NCBI GenBank assembly: GCA_964501065.1
Contig: CAZCRF010000001.1
Coordinates: 1-64,000, forward strand
Reading direction: 5' to 3'
DNA length: 64,000 nucleotides
Source: Hallerella sp964501065
GTDB taxonomy: Bacteria; Fibrobacterota; Fibrobacteria; Fibrobacterales; Fibrobacteraceae
The notes under the pieces are model-generated. The model did not search any database. It was not told the DNA's origin and worked only from the letters and a program-made list of their open reading frames with translations. Below are positions 36,381 to 45,761 of the stretch, one piece after another. Within the stretch, counting starts at the first letter, position 1. Each line of letters starts with the position of its first letter. Both the position numbers and the translations under genes were made by a program.

Positions 36381-39300
36381 ATGCGTGGTTGGATTTTGGC
36401 GGTCGTCGGGTTCGCCTTTTCGTCTGTTTTGTGGGCGCAAGGCCCGGGAAATTTTTCGCGGAATGCGCGGGTGTTGCGCGTCCTCAGCCCATGGACGAAC
36501 ACTTCGCCGAGCGTCGTCTACAATGGAGGGGCGGATACGACGGCGATGAAGGCCGTGGAGAATTACTGCGGGTGGTTCCAAGCGACCCTTTCGACGGATG
36601 CCGGGGACGTCGTCTTCGTGCAAACCGTCGGTGCGGAAACTTATGGTGCGGAAGGGACGTCCTCTGTCGGATTGATAGACCTTTCGGAATATGAAAATGC
36701 CGGGGACACGGTTTGGGTGAACACGAACGGGGGGAAGGCTCCGACCCTTTCGTCGTCCTATCCGAATGTACTCGGGGAGTGCCCGAGCAGAAAACTTTCC
36801 GTGATGATGTTCGACTGGTATGACGGCAGCCGCGACAATCATGAAAAATACAATCCCAAGACCCGCAGTTCCGAACTTTGCAGTTACGGCACTTACGACC
36901 ATTGTACCAAGACTTACGGCGGCGAAGGCATCAGTTCCGACTTCGGCGGGGACAACGTCAACCTCTGCTGGCCGAACTCCCCCGTTTCGAGCAAGGCCTA
37001 TTATGAAGAGGACAGGAATTTGGCGGATTACGCTTCGAGCGTCGGCAAGGTCATCGAGGGGATGGTCCTTCCCGACTTGGGAGCGAACGGCGTCCCCGTC
37101 CGCAATGAATCCTTCGATTGGGAAGGCAAGTGCAAGAATGCGACGCATCTCAATCGCTGGTTCGTCCCGGAGACGTTGGTCGTGAAGGATGGGAAAAGCT
37201 ACACGAACGCGACTTGTCGGGAGCTTGCCCTGATTCTCGACGACGACGGCATCTGGCGCGGGCAGATGGACCGTTCGACGGACTCTTCGACGGGGGAAGC
37301 GCGCGGGGGGATGTTCCTCATCGACGATTTCCAGTATCTCGATGAGGAAAAAACAATCCCGAATCCGTATTACGATTCCATTCCCAGCGGATTCGCTGGC
37401 ATCGACGGCGGCGGAAAGTCTTCGAACAACGCCTATCACAATTACGGGATGTCCATGAAGATTCAGGCGAATTTCGTTTACGTCCCCGGGCAGTATTTTG
37501 AATTTTTGGGAGACGACGACGTCTGGGTGTTCATCGACGGGAGGCTCGCTGTCGATATCGGCGGCGTGCACGACAGGCGGAGCCGTGCCGTGAACTTGGA
37601 TACGATCGGGCGTTCCACGGGCGACACCCTTGTCCCCGGGGAAAATTACAGTTTCGACATCTTTTACACGGAACGCTACAAGGTCGAGGGGAATTTCAAG
37701 ATGCGCACGTCCATCGACCTCCACACGTCCATCAAGTATTACAGCATGAAGGATTATTCGCTGAGCAGCGGGACGACAAAGGCGTACACGATTATGCAGA
37801 ACGTTCGGACGGACGGGCTTTCTTGCGATTACTCGGTCACGACGGAAGACAGCCCGGCTCCTTCGTATTTTAAGATTTACGGCGGAAACTTGCCTTCGGA
37901 GGGGCAGTCTCTCGCTTCGGGAACTCACTACGGCGGAATCACCATCAACGGGACGATGAGCGGTTTCTCCATCGACACGACGGCCATCTCGGGGCTTCTT
38001 CCCGGAACATATACTTTTGAATTCACGTCGCAGGCGGATGCCGGAGCGAGCAAATCGATTCAGTTCACCGTGCCCGAAACGGCCGCTCCGGAAATCTCCA
38101 TCGTCTTCGCGGATTCCCTCTACGAGGCCATCGATGCGGACACGGCGACTCTTGGCGAATGGGCGGGCGTGCTTTACCCGGTTTACATCGCTTTGGATTA
38201 CGACACTCTCCTCAACGCGGAACTTTTTTTAGCCGGGACTAGCCCCTCTCTCGTATTCGTGGATTCTTCGGGGGAGAACGTCTCTTCGGTGCGAATGGTG
38301 AATGGTCGCGCGCGGTTCTACGTGATGGCGACGGATCCCGTCTCGGATGCGGCTTTCATGGTGCGTTCGGGCTCCATCGGGAATGTGCTTGTGTGGGGCG
38401 GCATCACCCTTTCCGATCCTCCCGTGCCGAAACTCTCGTGGGCGGGAATGTTTGACCGCAATGGGGATGGCGTGGCGGACAGCTTGGCCGTCCGGTTCTC
38501 CCGTCCGCCCGTCGGCGAGGATGCGCCGGATTCCGTGCTGTGGACTTTCGGGACGTCCGGTTCCGCTCTGTTCGGGGAGTTCTCCGTGGAAGATTCCGTC
38601 ACGGTTTCGTTGGTTTCCCTTTCCGGGTTCACCCCTTCGGTTTTCACGGGCTCTTCGGACGGTGCTTATGCGGGGAGCGTCTCCGCCCGCTATACGATGG
38701 AAGGCTCTCCGTTCCGCTTGGACGGTGTGTTGGAAGATCGCGTGGGGGCGGTTCTCCAAGGGGCGTCCCTCTTGCCGGAAGAGGATGTTTCCATCTTGAC
38801 TTTGGACGTGAGCGAAGCTTTGTCGGACAGCCAACTTGCGGAAGTCCCCCTGTTGTTCGAATTCCGCCGTTATCGCTCCGGGACTTTGTCCGAAGGGACG
38901 ATTTCCGCCAGTTCTTGGCGCAGGGAGTCGGGCAGCCGCATACGCCTTTATTATCACGTACTGTCCGGGGACGCGCCTTCCCCCGGAGACAGCGTCCGGC
39001 TGGTACCCGGTGTCGCCTTGGACTTGTCCGGGAACGTTCCCCACTTCGGGAATCCTTGGGTTCGCATCACGGGCGGCGGATTTGTCGATGTGGCCGCTTC
39101 CACCGTGGTGTCCCTTGACCCCACGACCGCGCCCTCTGCCGACTCCCGTTCCGTGGAACCTCTTGTCGTCGGTTCGGAAGAAACTGCGGAATCCGTGTCC
39201 CGTTCTGTCGGCCGCCACGGACAGCTGGTCTCCTTTGACGGCGTTCTCGGCGCTTTGGAGGATGCCAATGCGGAACTCGCCGACGGCGCAGCCCCCTACA

Positions 39301-39602
39301 CCCTTGAAAACGTCGAAATCAATTATGAAACGCGTTACTTCACGAACTTGGGGGAATTCGTGAATTCGTCTTCGGGGACGTTGTCATGCACGGACTCCCT
39401 GTTCAGCGGCGATTGCACGTCCGGAGGGAAGGCTCTCTTCCTGGCTTGGAACATGCGCAGCTCGTCGGGTCGTTTGGCGGGGACGGGCGCCTACATCGCC
39501 CAATCGGAAGTCCGCATCTTGGTCGGGGACCGCGTGCTGAAAAGTTCCAAGGAAAACGTCTGGGGCGTCAAGAGAACGCCGACCGGTGCAAAGTTTTACT
39601 GA
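36381..39602 (+). CDS. fibro-slime domain cell-surface protein 1
   Basis: 1073-residue secreted protein; the signal peptide ends near AQG (residue ~20). An N-terminal module (LRVLSPWTN ... CGWFQATL, ~32-70) is also found in the 52.8-kb paralogue. The fibro-slime/PA14-like domain spans ~200-455, with the signature YFEFLGDDDVWVFIDGRLAV near residue 372 and FKMRTSIDLHT. Ig-like regions follow, then a calcium-loop-like DRNGDGVADS (~690) and beta-rich repeats. A C-terminal FlgD-like strand pair closes it (SSSGRLAGTGAYIA). In F. succinogenes such proteins are associated with the outer surface and cellulose binding; an adhesion role is inferred. The start has AAAGGAG upstream. Confidence 0.87.
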   Translation: MRGWILAVVGFAFSSVLWAQGPGNFSRNARVLRVLSPWTNTSPSVVYNGGADTTAMKAVENYCGWFQATLSTDAGDVVFVQTVGAETYGAEGTSSVGLIDLSEYENAGDTVWVNTNGGKAPTLSSSYPNVLGECPSRKLSVMMFDWYDGSRDNHEKYNPKTRSSELCSYGTYDHCTKTYGGEGISSDFGGDNVNLCWPNSPVSSKAYYEEDRNLADYASSVGKVIEGMVLPDLGANGVPVRNESFDWEGKCKNATHLNRWFVPETLVVKDGKSYTNATCRELALILDDDGIWRGQMDRSTDSSTGEARGGMFLIDDFQYLDEEKTIPNPYYDSIPSGFAGIDGGGKSSNNAYHNYGMSMKIQANFVYVPGQYFEFLGDDDVWVFIDGRLAVDIGGVHDRRSRAVNLDTIGRSTGDTLVPGENYSFDIFYTERYKVEGNFKMRTSIDLHTSIKYYSMKDYSLSSGTTKAYTIMQNVRTDGLSCDYSVTTEDSPAPSYFKIYGGNLPSEGQSLASGTHYGGITINGTMSGFSIDTTAISGLLPGTYTFEFTSQADAGASKSIQFTVPETAAPEISIVFADSLYEAIDADTATLGEWAGVLYPVYIALDYDTLLNAELFLAGTSPSLVFVDSSGENVSSVRMVNGRARFYVMATDPVSDAAFMVRSGSIGNVLVWGGITLSDPPVPKLSWAGMFDRNGDGVADSLAVRFSRPPVGEDAPDSVLWTFGTSGSALFGEFSVEDSVTVSLVSLSGFTPSVFTGSSDGAYAGSVSARYTMEGSPFRLDGVLEDRVGAVLQGASLLPEEDVSILTLDVSEALSDSQLAEVPLLFEFRRYRSGTLSEGTISASSWRRESGSRIRLYYHVLSGDAPSPGDSVRLVPGVALDLSGNVPHFGNPWVRITGGGFVDVAASTVVSLDPTTAPSADSRSVEPLVVGSEETAESVSRSVGRHGQLVSFDGVLGALEDANAELADGAAPYTLENVEINYETRYFTNLGEFVNSSSGTLSCTDSLFSGDCTSGGKALFLAWNMRSSSGRLAGTGAYIAQSEVRILVGDRVLKSSKENVWGVKRTPTGAKFY

Positions 39603-39699
39603 ATTTCGAAATCTGTCGGGAGAGTCATCCCGGCGGATCTTTTGACAAAAGAAGAGTGCCGCGCGCCGCTTTTCAACCTTTGCGTCGGCCTCCCTTCCG

Positions 39700-40458
39700 T
39701 CATTTGACAATTCCCACTTCGCTCGTTTTGGCGAATCCGTTGATTCTTTCGCCGAGCTTGATGTGCGCCCAGCCGTTTTCGACGGAAATCACTTCGACTT
39801 CCGTCCCCTCGGAAAGAGTGTTCAGGGTTTGGTCTTTGTCGCTAGGGCCGCTTGTGACGTCGGCCGTTTCCGCAATGACCACTCCGATGGAGTGCGTGTT
39901 CTCCTTGTAAATCTTGTAGCCCGAACTGCATGCGAAAATGCCGAGGAGCACCGCGACGGGGAACGCGGTGGCTATCAAGGCGTTCTTGATTTTCGGATTT
40001 CCGGACAGGACGCGGCAAAGGTTCAAAATCAAGAGAATCCACGCGAGTCCCAACATGAAAAACAGTTGGTGCTTGATCGAAAAGAGATGATGCGCCCGGA
40101 AAAAGAACGAAAGAATCGGATTTTCTTCGCTGTCGTCGGCTTCGACTTTGTCCTTCGTCATTCCTTGCGCCAGTTTCAAATTGTATAGGACATCGTCGTC
40201 CGTCGGGAGGCTGCGGAGAGCCTTTTCGTAATTCAAGATGGCTTGCCCTAGCCGCCCTTCGCGGAAGTAGGCGTTGCCCAAGTTGTAAAACAGGTCGCCG
40301 CTTTGGAAGCCGTTGTCGATGCAGTTCTGCCAATTTTCCACCGCTGACGCATAATCCCCGGCCTTGTAGGCGGCCGCACCGCGGTAGAGGGTCTTGCAGT
40401 TCTCGTCGGCAAGAACGATGGTCGATGCGACGCAAATCCAGAATAGGAATCTTTTCAT
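39700..40458 (-). CDS. batE: BatE-like TPR/SH3 membrane protein
   Basis: 252-residue protein of the aerotolerance (Bat) family. It has a signal peptide (MKRFLFWICVASTIVLA), TPR motifs (~25-105: YRGAAAYKAGDYASAVENW, then LFYNLGNAYFREGRLGQAI), two central membrane helices (~125-185) and a C-terminal bacterial SH3 domain (ETADVTSGPSDK, then EVEVISVENGWAHIKL). This TPR-TM-SH3 layout is typical of BatE. Its ATG overlaps the batD stop by four bases, and GGAGG precedes it. It probably acts at the periplasmic face with BatD; biochemical function is unknown. Confidence 0.83.
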   Translation of the reverse strand: MKRFLFWICVASTIVLADENCKTLYRGAAAYKAGDYASAVENWQNCIDNGFQSGDLFYNLGNAYFREGRLGQAILNYEKALRSLPTDDDVLYNLKLAQGMTKDKVEADDSEENPILSFFFRAHHLFSIKHQLFFMLGLAWILLILNLCRVLSGNPKIKNALIATAFPVAVLLGIFACSSGYKIYKENTHSIGVVIAETADVTSGPSDKDQTLNTLSEGTEVEVISVENGWAHIKLGERINGFAKTSEVGIVK

Positions 40459-42335
40459 TTTAAAACCTCCAGGGATTCGCAAAGGCTTTCGAATTCTTCT
40501 AATGCCTTTTTCCCGTCTTCGGAGCCTTCGCTTTTGGGGGCGAACCGTTCAAAGGCGCAGCGCTCCTGCCACTCCAAGACTTGGTCGATGCAGTTTTTCC
40601 GGACTCCCAAATCTTCCAAGTTCCGTTGCACGGCATCTTTGGTCATACCGCGGAATTCCCTGTTTGAAAGGTCGGACAGGTAGCCGACCAGCCCGTTTTC
40701 GATGGCCGCATAAAAGCCGCGCCGGTCTTCCTTTTGCAGGGATTCCCGTGCCTTGGCCAGGCATCTCTTCAAATTTTTCCTGGCTTTGGATTTGCGGACT
40801 TTTGCCGCGTTGCCCGAACGCTTGCGTTCTGCGCGGATGAAAAGGCAGAAGACGATGTAGAGGGGAATCGGCAAGAGGAGGAGAATCCAGTAACCGGCCC
40901 GTTCGTATAAAGGGGCTTTCGGCGGTTTCACGTTTTCGACGGAATGGATGTAGCGGATGTCCTTTCCCAAATTTTCGATTTCTTCCTTTGCCGCCGGGGC
41001 GTATGACGGGATTGCGTATGACGCTGGGGAACCTTCGCCCTTTTCGACGGTGATTTTCCACGGGCCTTCCGTCTTGGACTCGTACTTCTTCTTCGAAGGG
41101 TTGAACCAATTGTAGGTGATAGCCGGAATTTCAAATTCGCCCTTCTTTTTGGGGTAAAGGAATACGCGGATGCTTTTTGACGTGAGGACTTTGCCGCCGC
41201 TGACTTTCTTTTGGATGTTCGTCTCCGGCGGGACGGAGCGGAAGTCCGAAAATTCGGGGAGGGTCGGGTCGGTGATCGTCCCCGGTTTCCCGTCGCCGGA
41301 AATCTGGATGGAAAGAGTGAGCGCGTCGCCTAGTTGCAGCGAATCCTTGTCGAAAGAGGCGGAAAACGAATAATTGCCGACCATTCCGGAGAAATCCTTG
41401 GGCTTGTTTTGCGCGGGAAGCGGGAGAACGGTGATCTTGACAGGAGCCGTTTTCGCTTCGGCTTCTTCCGGCTCCTGCTGGTAGCTAGAAAAGCTCATGG
41501 AGAATCCGCCGTTCGATTGTTTCTTCTCGACCATTTTCGGCTTGCCGACCTTCATGTATTGGAACTTGAACGGAGGGATGGTGATTTTCCCCGTCTTGAG
41601 CGGCGAAAGCCAGGCGAACTTGGCGCTGCCGTGGGTTTCGCGCGGGGCGTCCTGGAGCGGCGAAAGCTTCAACTCGGAAAGGTCCGCCCGGTGGGCGATG
41701 AAGTCGCTTCCCAAATCCATGCTGGTGGCGGTGAGGTTTCCTTGAAAATGTTCGTAAGTGTGGATGGAAAGGGTGACGGAGAACTGCTCGCCTTCGTAGA
41801 CCGTGTGCTTGCTCGGGGTGAGGGAGACGGAAACCGCCGCGTCGTCGTAAGAGCGTTGGACTTCCATTCCGCTCAAGTGGAAAATGTCGTATTCCTTGCC
41901 GCCGATTTTCCAAGAGAGCACTCCGGCGGAAAGCCTCCCCGTCTTTTTCGGCGCGGCGATGCGGAAACTGTATCGTTTGGCGGCGATGCGCCCCCGCCTG
42001 CCGCGCACTTGGACGTCGGAAGAATCCAATCCGTTCAAGACGAATCCGTTTTGCGTGGAAAATCTCGGAACGTCCCGTTCGCCGTTCTCTTCCAAGCTCT
42101 TGGTGTCCGCCGTGAATTCCAGGGTGAATTCTTCGCCGGTCGCGACGGGATTCTTGCTCACTTGGATGTCCCACGGTCCGCTTGTCACCATTTGCCCGGA
42201 GCTTCTCGATGAGCCTCCCATCATCGCGGCCATCTGCTGATCCATTTGGCGGGACATTTGGTCAAAAATATCCCACGCGCTTTGCGCCGCTGCAAAAATT
42301 GCCGAAATTAAAATCCAAAAGAACGTTTTTTTCAT
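40455..42335 (-). CDS. batD: BatD (oxygen-tolerance family) protein
   Basis: 626-residue BatD/PF13584 protein. It has an N-terminal signal peptide (MKKTFFWILISAIFAAAQS) and several beta-sandwich repeats (~65-470, e.g. NPVATGEEFTLEFTADTKS and VYEGEQFSVTLSIHTYE). One membrane helix lies at ~510-530 (YWILLLLPIPLYIVFCLF) and a cytosolic helical C-terminus follows. BatD proteins work with MoxR, BatA and BatB in an envelope complex. Here only batE follows, and no moxR, batA or batB is next to them. ATG 42335 was chosen because the longer frame to 42434 lacks a signal peptide. Confidence 0.83.
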   Translation of the reverse strand: MKKTFFWILISAIFAAAQSAWDIFDQMSRQMDQQMAAMMGGSSRSSGQMVTSGPWDIQVSKNPVATGEEFTLEFTADTKSLEENGERDVPRFSTQNGFVLNGLDSSDVQVRGRRGRIAAKRYSFRIAAPKKTGRLSAGVLSWKIGGKEYDIFHLSGMEVQRSYDDAAVSVSLTPSKHTVYEGEQFSVTLSIHTYEHFQGNLTATSMDLGSDFIAHRADLSELKLSPLQDAPRETHGSAKFAWLSPLKTGKITIPPFKFQYMKVGKPKMVEKKQSNGGFSMSFSSYQQEPEEAEAKTAPVKITVLPLPAQNKPKDFSGMVGNYSFSASFDKDSLQLGDALTLSIQISGDGKPGTITDPTLPEFSDFRSVPPETNIQKKVSGGKVLTSKSIRVFLYPKKKGEFEIPAITYNWFNPSKKKYESKTEGPWKITVEKGEGSPASYAIPSYAPAAKEEIENLGKDIRYIHSVENVKPPKAPLYERAGYWILLLLPIPLYIVFCLFIRAERKRSGNAAKVRKSKARKNLKRCLAKARESLQKEDRRGFYAAIENGLVGYLSDLSNREFRGMTKDAVQRNLEDLGVRKNCIDQVLEWQERCAFERFAPKSEGSEDGKKALEEFESLCESLEVLK

Positions 42336-42409
42336 ACACAGCAAAAATACAAAAAAGGCACGGAATGATTTACGGCATCCCGTGTCGAAACGAAAACGTC
42401 TTTCAAAAG

Positions 42410-43825
42410 TCACAGGCCGCTCTGCGAAAGCCATCCGTCGATGCGCTTTTCCAAATCGCGTCCGCCTCCGTAAAAGAATTCAAAGGGAATCCCTACGTAG
42501 GAGTGTTGCAGGGACTTGTTCAGGTCGGACACGCTGTCGCCGAATCGAGTTCCGCCGTGGCTAGAAAAGCTGATGACGGTTTTTCCCGAAAGATCGTAAC
42601 TTTCAAGGAACGAAAGGACGGGCATCGGGACTGTCGCCCACCAAGTCGGGTAACCGAGCACGATGACGTCGTATTTTGCCATGTCGCGGATTTTCGTCTT
42701 GAGCGGCGGCCGCGCGTTTTGCATCAAATCCTTTTGGCTTGCCTCGTAAATGCCGCCGCGGTAAGGATTTTGCATTTCGATTTCAACAATCTCCACGTTT
42801 GCGCTCCCGTATTTTTTCTTCAGTGTCTTTGCGATGTATTCTGCCGCTTTTTCCGTATTTCCGGAATATGAAAAGTAGGGAATGAGAATTTTCGGGGTCT
42901 TCGGGATTTGGATGGCGGCGATTTTCTTGTCGTACTTTGTCTTGAAAACGGATTTTGCGCCTACGGGATTCTTTTCGGCGTTTCTCGCAACGCGGAATCC
43001 GAGGTTTCTGTCGCGGTCTATCGGATTTGTCGCCGAACGGTATGCCGCCCGCAAGTGCTTTCCGAAATCGTTGTAGGCCCCTCCGCGGTTCACTCGGTAA
43101 ATGCCCGAATCGGGGCCGGCGGGGTCTTTGGAATTTTTGGAATCGTATTCTCCGTAGAAGTCGAACACCCATTCGCTCACGTTCCCGTGCATGTGGTGAA
43201 GCCCCCAGGCGTTCGGGGCGAGCGCGTCAACGGCTATCGGTTCTCCCCTATTTTCGCCGATTTGCACATTCTTGTTCGTGCGGTGCACGTAATTCTCTTC
43301 GATGAGGTACGGGTAACTTCCTTCGTAATTGATGGCTTTGGGGTTCGTCCAATTCCCCGTGTTGAAAATTGTCGACGTCCCGGCTCGCGCTGCGTATTCC
43401 CATTCCGCTTCGGTCAAAAGCCTGTATCCGTTTGCGTTCCGATCCCAGGAAACGTCCATCCCGGAGACTTCGTAGCTTTTTTGAAGTCCCTCGCTTTCGC
43501 TCAAGCGATTGCAATATTCGATGGCGTCGAAGTAGGAGACGTTTTCGACGGGAAGATTCCCACCTTTGAATACGCTCGGATTCTTTTTCATGATGCGCTC
43601 GTAATCTTTTTGAGAAACTTCGTAGGCGTCGACGTAAAAGTCGCTCACGGAAACGGTGTGCCTCTTTTCGTCCGGATTTCTTTGCCGTTCGGACGCGGGA
43701 CTCCCCATGGAAAACTCCCCACCGCGGATGAAAATCATTTTGCCTTGGGCAATGGCGGAGGAAGAAAAAGCCGTCGCCAGCGTGAGGACGAATAAATAGG
43801 CTTGGATTGAATATGATTTTCGCAT
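42410..43825 (-). CDS. fusion of SUMF1/FGE-sulfatase-type domain with flavodoxin
   Basis: 471-residue exported protein (signal peptide ending near SSAIAQG). Residues ~28-285 form a formylglycine-generating-enzyme-like (SUMF1/PF03781) domain: MIFIRGGEFSMGSP, YRLLTEAEWEYAARAG, HMHGNVSEWVFDFYG and NLGFRVAR. The active-site cysteines of true FGEs, normally after RGGS, are absent (RVNRGGAYNDFG), so it is not a classic FGE. Residues ~310-471 are a flavodoxin: FMN loop SYSGNTEKAAEY and LGYPTWWATVPMPVLSF. A flavodoxin on an exported protein is unusual. It lies alone, 74 bases before batD. Confidence 0.85.
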   Translation of the reverse strand: MRKSYSIQAYLFVLTLATAFSSSAIAQGKMIFIRGGEFSMGSPASERQRNPDEKRHTVSVSDFYVDAYEVSQKDYERIMKKNPSVFKGGNLPVENVSYFDAIEYCNRLSESEGLQKSYEVSGMDVSWDRNANGYRLLTEAEWEYAARAGTSTIFNTGNWTNPKAINYEGSYPYLIEENYVHRTNKNVQIGENRGEPIAVDALAPNAWGLHHMHGNVSEWVFDFYGEYDSKNSKDPAGPDSGIYRVNRGGAYNDFGKHLRAAYRSATNPIDRDRNLGFRVARNAEKNPVGAKSVFKTKYDKKIAAIQIPKTPKILIPYFSYSGNTEKAAEYIAKTLKKKYGSANVEIVEIEMQNPYRGGIYEASQKDLMQNARPPLKTKIRDMAKYDVIVLGYPTWWATVPMPVLSFLESYDLSGKTVISFSSHGGTRFGDSVSDLNKSLQHSYVGIPFEFFYGGGRDLEKRIDGWLSQSGL

Positions 43826-43946
43826 TATATGGATGCCTAAACAGATTGTTGAAAGTTGTTTAAAAGATACAACTTTAAACGCGGGGGGCGAAGAATTGTG
43901 ACGTCCGCGAGCGATTGCGGACTGTTGCGAAAGCTATCTTTGGGAC

Positions 43947-45317
43947 ATGCCGTACCAATCCCTCGAATCCCTGTTCTGTGCGCATCCGCAAGTCCAAATC
44001 ATCGGCCCTGTCGGCAGCGGGAAGTCAAAACTCTTGCGCGAATTTTCCGAATCGCACGCCAAGACGTCCCTCTCTTCGACGGAACTTCAGCGGCGCATCC
44101 AGCGCGCCCTCTCCCCTTTCTGGCAAGGGCGTTTCATCAGTCTCCGCGATGACGATGCTCCGCGGGTCCGCGATTTGCTTTTGAAGCCGAAGTTCTTTTT
44201 GAACTCCGCCCACCACGTGGAGGACGACCCGTTCCCTCCGACGAATCCGGACAAATTAGACGAAGCGCTGAAAATGGCGAATCTTCCGGAAACGGTTTTG
44301 AAGGTCAAGCTGCTCAGCCTTTCGAACGGGGAATTGCGGAGAATCCTCTTGGCGAGGCTTTGGATGGAATCCCCGGACTATATGCTGATAGACGATCCGT
44401 TCGGCGGGCTGGACCCGGAATTCCGTCCGCATTTGGCTTCCGCCATTTTGAAGATGGCGGCCTCCGGCGTGAAGCTTGCCGTCGGGTTGCAGCGGAAGGA
44501 GGAATTGTTGCCGAAAATCCCGGCGTTCGTCTATGAAAACGGGGAGCTTTCCGAATATGCGGACACCCTTCCCGACGGCTTGCCGCCGATTTCCGAGAAG
44601 CCCGCCCTTTCGCAGTATGAAGTGGAGGAATTGCGCCGTCCGGAATCTGTCGGGGAAACTCTATTTTCCTTGCGGCACGTGAACGTGCGTTACGGGTCGA
44701 CGGAAATCATCCGGGACCTTTCGTGGGAAGTGAAAAAGGGCGAACATTGGGTGGTGATGGGGAAAAACGGGGCCGGCAAGAGTACGCTGCTCGCGCTTCT
44801 TTCGGCGGATCACCCGCAAATGTATTCGAACGACATCACTCTGTTCGGGAAACGTCCCGGGCGCGGTCTTGACGTTTGGGAGCACAAGGCGCAAATTGGA
44901 TTCTTTTCCCCGGAGCTTGCGACGCAGTATCGCGAAAACTTGAACATCGCCGAGGTTCTTTGCACGGGGTTCACGACGGGTCTCGGGCTTTTTCGCCCGG
45001 CGTCTTGGGAGGAGCGGGCCAAAGCTTTGCGTTGGCTTGAAAAATTGGGCTTCGACAGTCCGCAGCGTCCGTTCGATTCCCTTTCGGCGACGGAGAGGAG
45101 GCTCGTACTCATCGCCCGCGCGGCCATCCGGCCGCCGAAGGTCTTGATTCTCGACGAACCGACTCAAGGAATGGACGGCGGATTTCGGGAGCGTCTGTTC
45201 GACTTGCTCGAATTTCTTTCGAAAGAGACGACGATTGTTCTCGTGACGCATTACGAAGGCGAGTGGCCCCGCTGCATGACGCACGTTTTGCGGATGCCGA
45301 AATTCTCGCTGGGTTAA
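43947..45317 (+). CDS. tandem ABC ATPase, ModF-like
   Basis: 456-residue soluble protein with two ABC ATPase domains and no membrane segments. Domain 1 is reduced: Walker A VGSGKSK, signature LSNGELRR, Walker B YMLIDDPFGGLD. Domain 2 is complete: MGKNGAGKSTLL, LSATERRLVLIA (weak signature) and VLILDEPTQGMD. The asymmetry and order match ModF/photorepair-type proteins rather than ABC-F (no long linker). No molybdate transport genes are nearby. Its end overlaps the convergent crcB gene by four bases. Confidence 0.8.
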   Translation: MPYQSLESLFCAHPQVQIIGPVGSGKSKLLREFSESHAKTSLSSTELQRRIQRALSPFWQGRFISLRDDDAPRVRDLLLKPKFFLNSAHHVEDDPFPPTNPDKLDEALKMANLPETVLKVKLLSLSNGELRRILLARLWMESPDYMLIDDPFGGLDPEFRPHLASAILKMAASGVKLAVGLQRKEELLPKIPAFVYENGELSEYADTLPDGLPPISEKPALSQYEVEELRRPESVGETLFSLRHVNVRYGSTEIIRDLSWEVKKGEHWVVMGKNGAGKSTLLALLSADHPQMYSNDITLFGKRPGRGLDVWEHKAQIGFFSPELATQYRENLNIAEVLCTGFTTGLGLFRPASWEERAKALRWLEKLGFDSPQRPFDSLSATERRLVLIARAAIRPPKVLILDEPTQGMDGGFRERLFDLLEFLSKETTIVLVTHYEGEWPRCMTHVLRMPKFSLG

Positions 45318-45685
45318 AGGAGTCTTGCGGACGCGCTCCCCGCGTAGACCGCCAAGATTCCGAAGAAAACGCTCAGGGCCGCGTAAAGGGCCGTGGTGAA
45401 GGCGTTGCCCGACCGGAGCAGTTGCAAACTTTCATTTGCGAAAGTGGAGAACGTGGTGAAGCCGCCGCACAGGCCGACGGTCAGGAAGAGCCTTGCGCTT
45501 GCATTTAACCCGTGTTCCGAGATTCCGTAAAAAATTCCAATCAGAAAACATCCGGCGACGTTTACGGCGAAGGTGCCGACGGGGAACGCCGAAGGGATTT
45601 GGCTTGTGATGCATTTGGACAAGAGGAAGCGGAAAATGCCTCCGAAGAAGCTTCCCGCGCCGACTAGGAGTAGGGAATGGAGCAT
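45314..45685 (-). CDS. crcB: fluoride channel CrcB/Fluc
   Basis: 123-residue four-helix membrane protein that lets fluoride leave the cell. Family marks are GGIFRFLLS near residue 15, FPVGTFAVNVAGCFLIG, and LCGGFTTFSTFANE carrying the fluoride-lining Phe/Thr region. It is a single-copy homodimer-type member. No crcB-type riboswitch was recognised upstream, where only ~75 bases separate it from the divergent mrp gene. Confidence 0.92.
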   Translation of the reverse strand: MLHSLLLVGAGSFFGGIFRFLLSKCITSQIPSAFPVGTFAVNVAGCFLIGIFYGISEHGLNASARLFLTVGLCGGFTTFSTFANESLQLLRSGNAFTTALYAALSVFFGILAVYAGSASARLL

Positions 45686-45761
45686 GGGACAAAGTTAGCA
45701 AACGGAAACCGGTTTTTTTGTATTTTTGGACTTTGTCAAAGATTTCGAAAGGTTTACCGCG

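Noticed and set aside
42410..43825. Calling the SUMF1-type domain a sulfatase-activating formylglycine-generating enzyme
   Set aside because: The required cysteines are missing, no sulfatase gene is in the window, and a flavodoxin is fused.
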